Source: an uncultured Pseudomonadota bacterium (GTDB taxonomy: Bacteria; Pseudomonadota; Gammaproteobacteria; Ga0077536). Taken from it: a DNA stretch of 64,000 nt. A program made the position numbers and the translations under genes. This document shows positions 62,828-64,000 of the stretch, one piece after another. Under the pieces are notes generated by a model that ran no database searches, was not told the origin of the DNA, and was given only the letters and a program-made list of their open reading frames with translations. The stretch covers positions 161,584 through 225,583 of the forward strand of contig CAIKBL010000040.1 in NCBI GenBank assembly GCA_903825645.1, in the 5' to 3' direction. Numbering within the stretch: the stretch's first letter is position 1; each line of letters starts with the position of its first letter.

Positions 62828-64000
62828 GTGAACTATCTCCAAGCCCCGCCCCTTTTGCCATCCGCGTCCTACTCATCGACGACCAACGGATGGTTGGGGA
62901 AGCCGTTCGTCGTATGGTGGTCAACGAGCCTAATCTTGTTTTTGAGTTCTGCCAAAAACCGGAAGAGGCGATCGCTACCGCAGAGCGGTTCCAGCCCACG
63001 GTCATTCTCCAAGATCTCGTGATGCCCGGGATTGATGGTCTGACGCTCGTAGAGTGCTACCGGGCCAATCCCGCAACACGGGCGGTGCCGACGATCGTCC
63101 TGTCGAGCCAGGAGGAGCCCCTCGTGAAAGCAGAGGCCTTCGCGCGTGGTGCAAATGATTACCTCGTCAAACTGCCCGACCGTATCGAGCTCCTAGCACG
63201 CATCAAGCATCACTCGCAGGGCTACATTCACCTCCTTGAACGGAACGCGGCCTTTGATGCACTCGCGGCAAGTCAGATCGAGCTGCAGACCGAGAAAAAC
63301 CGACTCGAAGTTACCCAGCGCCGACTTGATTCTGAGTTGAACGAAGCCGGCAGGTACGTCACGTCAATTTTCCCACCCCCCTCGGAAGCTCCACTCAAGA
63401 TAAACTGGTTTTATCAACCCTCCGCCGAACTGGGCGGTGATTCCTTCGGTTACCACTGGATTGACGACGACCATTTTGCGGTCTATTTGCTCGACGTCTG
63501 CGGCCACGGCGTAGGACCCGCGCTGTTATCGGTTACGGCTATCAATCAGATTCGATCCGGCTCTATTCCCAACGTCGACATGCGGGATCCGAGTGAAGTT
63601 TTAGCCGCGCTCAGCAATATTTTCCTGATGGAAAAACAGAATGATATGTATTTCACGCTGTGGTACGGGGTGTACCATGCCCCCACGCGCAGGCTCTGTC
63701 ATGCGAGCGCAGGGCACCCTGCTGCGTTACTGCTGATCCCACAAGTCGAGGGGGGATTTCGTACCGAACAAGTGCTCGAATGCAACATGATCATTGGCAT
63801 GATGGAAGACATTTCCTACACCTCGGCGGTCACGCCTGTACCGGAAGGAGCCCATCTGATCGTGTTATGTGATGGCTGCTTCGAAATTCTGGATACCAAC
63901 GGCGTCGAACTCAGTTTTGACGATTTTGAATCCTTTGTACGCGACAACGCGGTGCACGACGACATCCTCGAACGGACCTTCAAGTGGGCACAACTGCAGC
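62824..64000 (+). CDS. WspR-like receiver fused to SpoIIE/RsbU-type PP2C phosphatase (truncated by edge)
   Basis: 392 residues are visible; the gene continues past the right edge. Residues about 12-135 are a receiver with the acidic pair D19-D20 (VLLIDDQRMVGEAVRR), phosphoacceptor D64 (VILQDLVMPGIDGLTL) and K116 (GANDYLVKLPDRIEL), a pattern very close to the receiver of WspR. A coiled-coil linker (about 140-180) leads not to GGDEF but to a PPM/PP2C domain: E202-LGGD206, YLLDVCGHGVGPALLSV and a terminal D350-G351. These are metal-binding positions of RsbU/SpoIIE phosphatases, which dephosphorylate STAS anti-anti-sigma factors. As the last gene of the Wsp-type operon it should be the output regulator phosphorylated by WspE. 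Confidence 0.9.
   Translation, partial: MSELSPSPAPFAIRVLLIDDQRMVGEAVRRMVVNEPNLVFEFCQKPEEAIATAERFQPTVILQDLVMPGIDGLTLVECYRANPATRAVPTIVLSSQEEPLVKAEAFARGANDYLVKLPDRIELLARIKHHSQGYIHLLERNAAFDALAASQIELQTEKNRLEVTQRRLDSELNEAGRYVTSIFPPPSEAPLKINWFYQPSAELGGDSFGYHWIDDDHFAVYLLDVCGHGVGPALLSVTAINQIRSGSIPNVDMRDPSEVLAALSNIFLMEKQNDMYFTLWYGVYHAPTRRLCHASAGHPAALLLIPQVEGGFRTEQVLECNMIIGMMEDISYTSAVTPVPEGAHLIVLCDGCFEILDTNGVELSFDDFESFVRDNAVHDDILERTFKWAQLQ

Overview
The window is a chromosomal segment of a gammaproteobacterium. The main evidence is gene order: metZ-purF-cvpA-SPOR-folC-accD-trpA-trpB-trpF-truA-fimV-asd-leuB, then carAB-greA-rlmE-ftsH-glmM, then hrcA-grpE-dnaK-dnaJ-dapB, nadK-recN, fur/bamE and rnfH-ratA/smpB are all neighbourhoods familiar from Pseudomonas and related lineages. 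FimV, BamE and RatA fit the same placement. The genus cannot be fixed from the sequence alone. No tRNA, rRNA, CRISPR array or intact insertion sequence was recognised.

Positions 1-15,780 read leftward: the start of a serine-glyoxylate aminotransferase gene, methionine (metZ) and purine (purF) genes, an inner-membrane and a SPOR cell-division protein, folate (folC), fatty acid (accD), tryptophan (trpFBA), tRNA modification (truA), the polar organiser fimV, and asd and leuB. dapC-dapD (15,918-17,954) read rightward and supply lysine/diaminopimelate steps that work with asd and with dapB further on. From 17,997 to 35,430 genes again read leftward: glmM, ftsH, rlmE, greA, carB, carA, a Gfo/Idh oxidoreductase, an ECF sigma/anti-sigma pair, dapB and the heat-shock set dnaJ-dnaK-grpE-hrcA. 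Two clear sigma-32-type promoters precede grpE and dnaK. nadK-recN read rightward, facing fur. bamE faces rnfH-ratA, and smpB follows.

After smpB (41,367-52,034) the segment becomes accessory: gene-poor stretches alternate with unlinked cargo. The cargo is a glutaminase fused to STAS and cyclic-nucleotide-binding domains, a three-gene membrane operon with NorE/NorF-like (cytochrome oxidase subunit III/IV-like) proteins but no catalytic subunits, an SDR/ArsR pair, an MFS transporter and an NCS2-type permease.

The most notable system is the rightward operon from 52,035 to the right edge. It is a Wsp-type surface/chemosensory pathway: two WspA-like receptors, WspB (CheW), WspC (CheR-TPR), WspD (CheW), WspE (CheA-REC) and WspF (CheB). 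It is preceded by a membrane-anchored UrtA/AmiC-like amide- or urea-binding protein whose gene overlaps the first receptor gene. The last gene has a receiver domain very like that of WspR, but the expected GGDEF diguanylate cyclase is replaced by a SpoIIE/RsbU-type PP2C phosphatase. This suggests a Wsp signalling array that drives a phosphatase (partner-switching) output instead of c-di-GMP synthesis.
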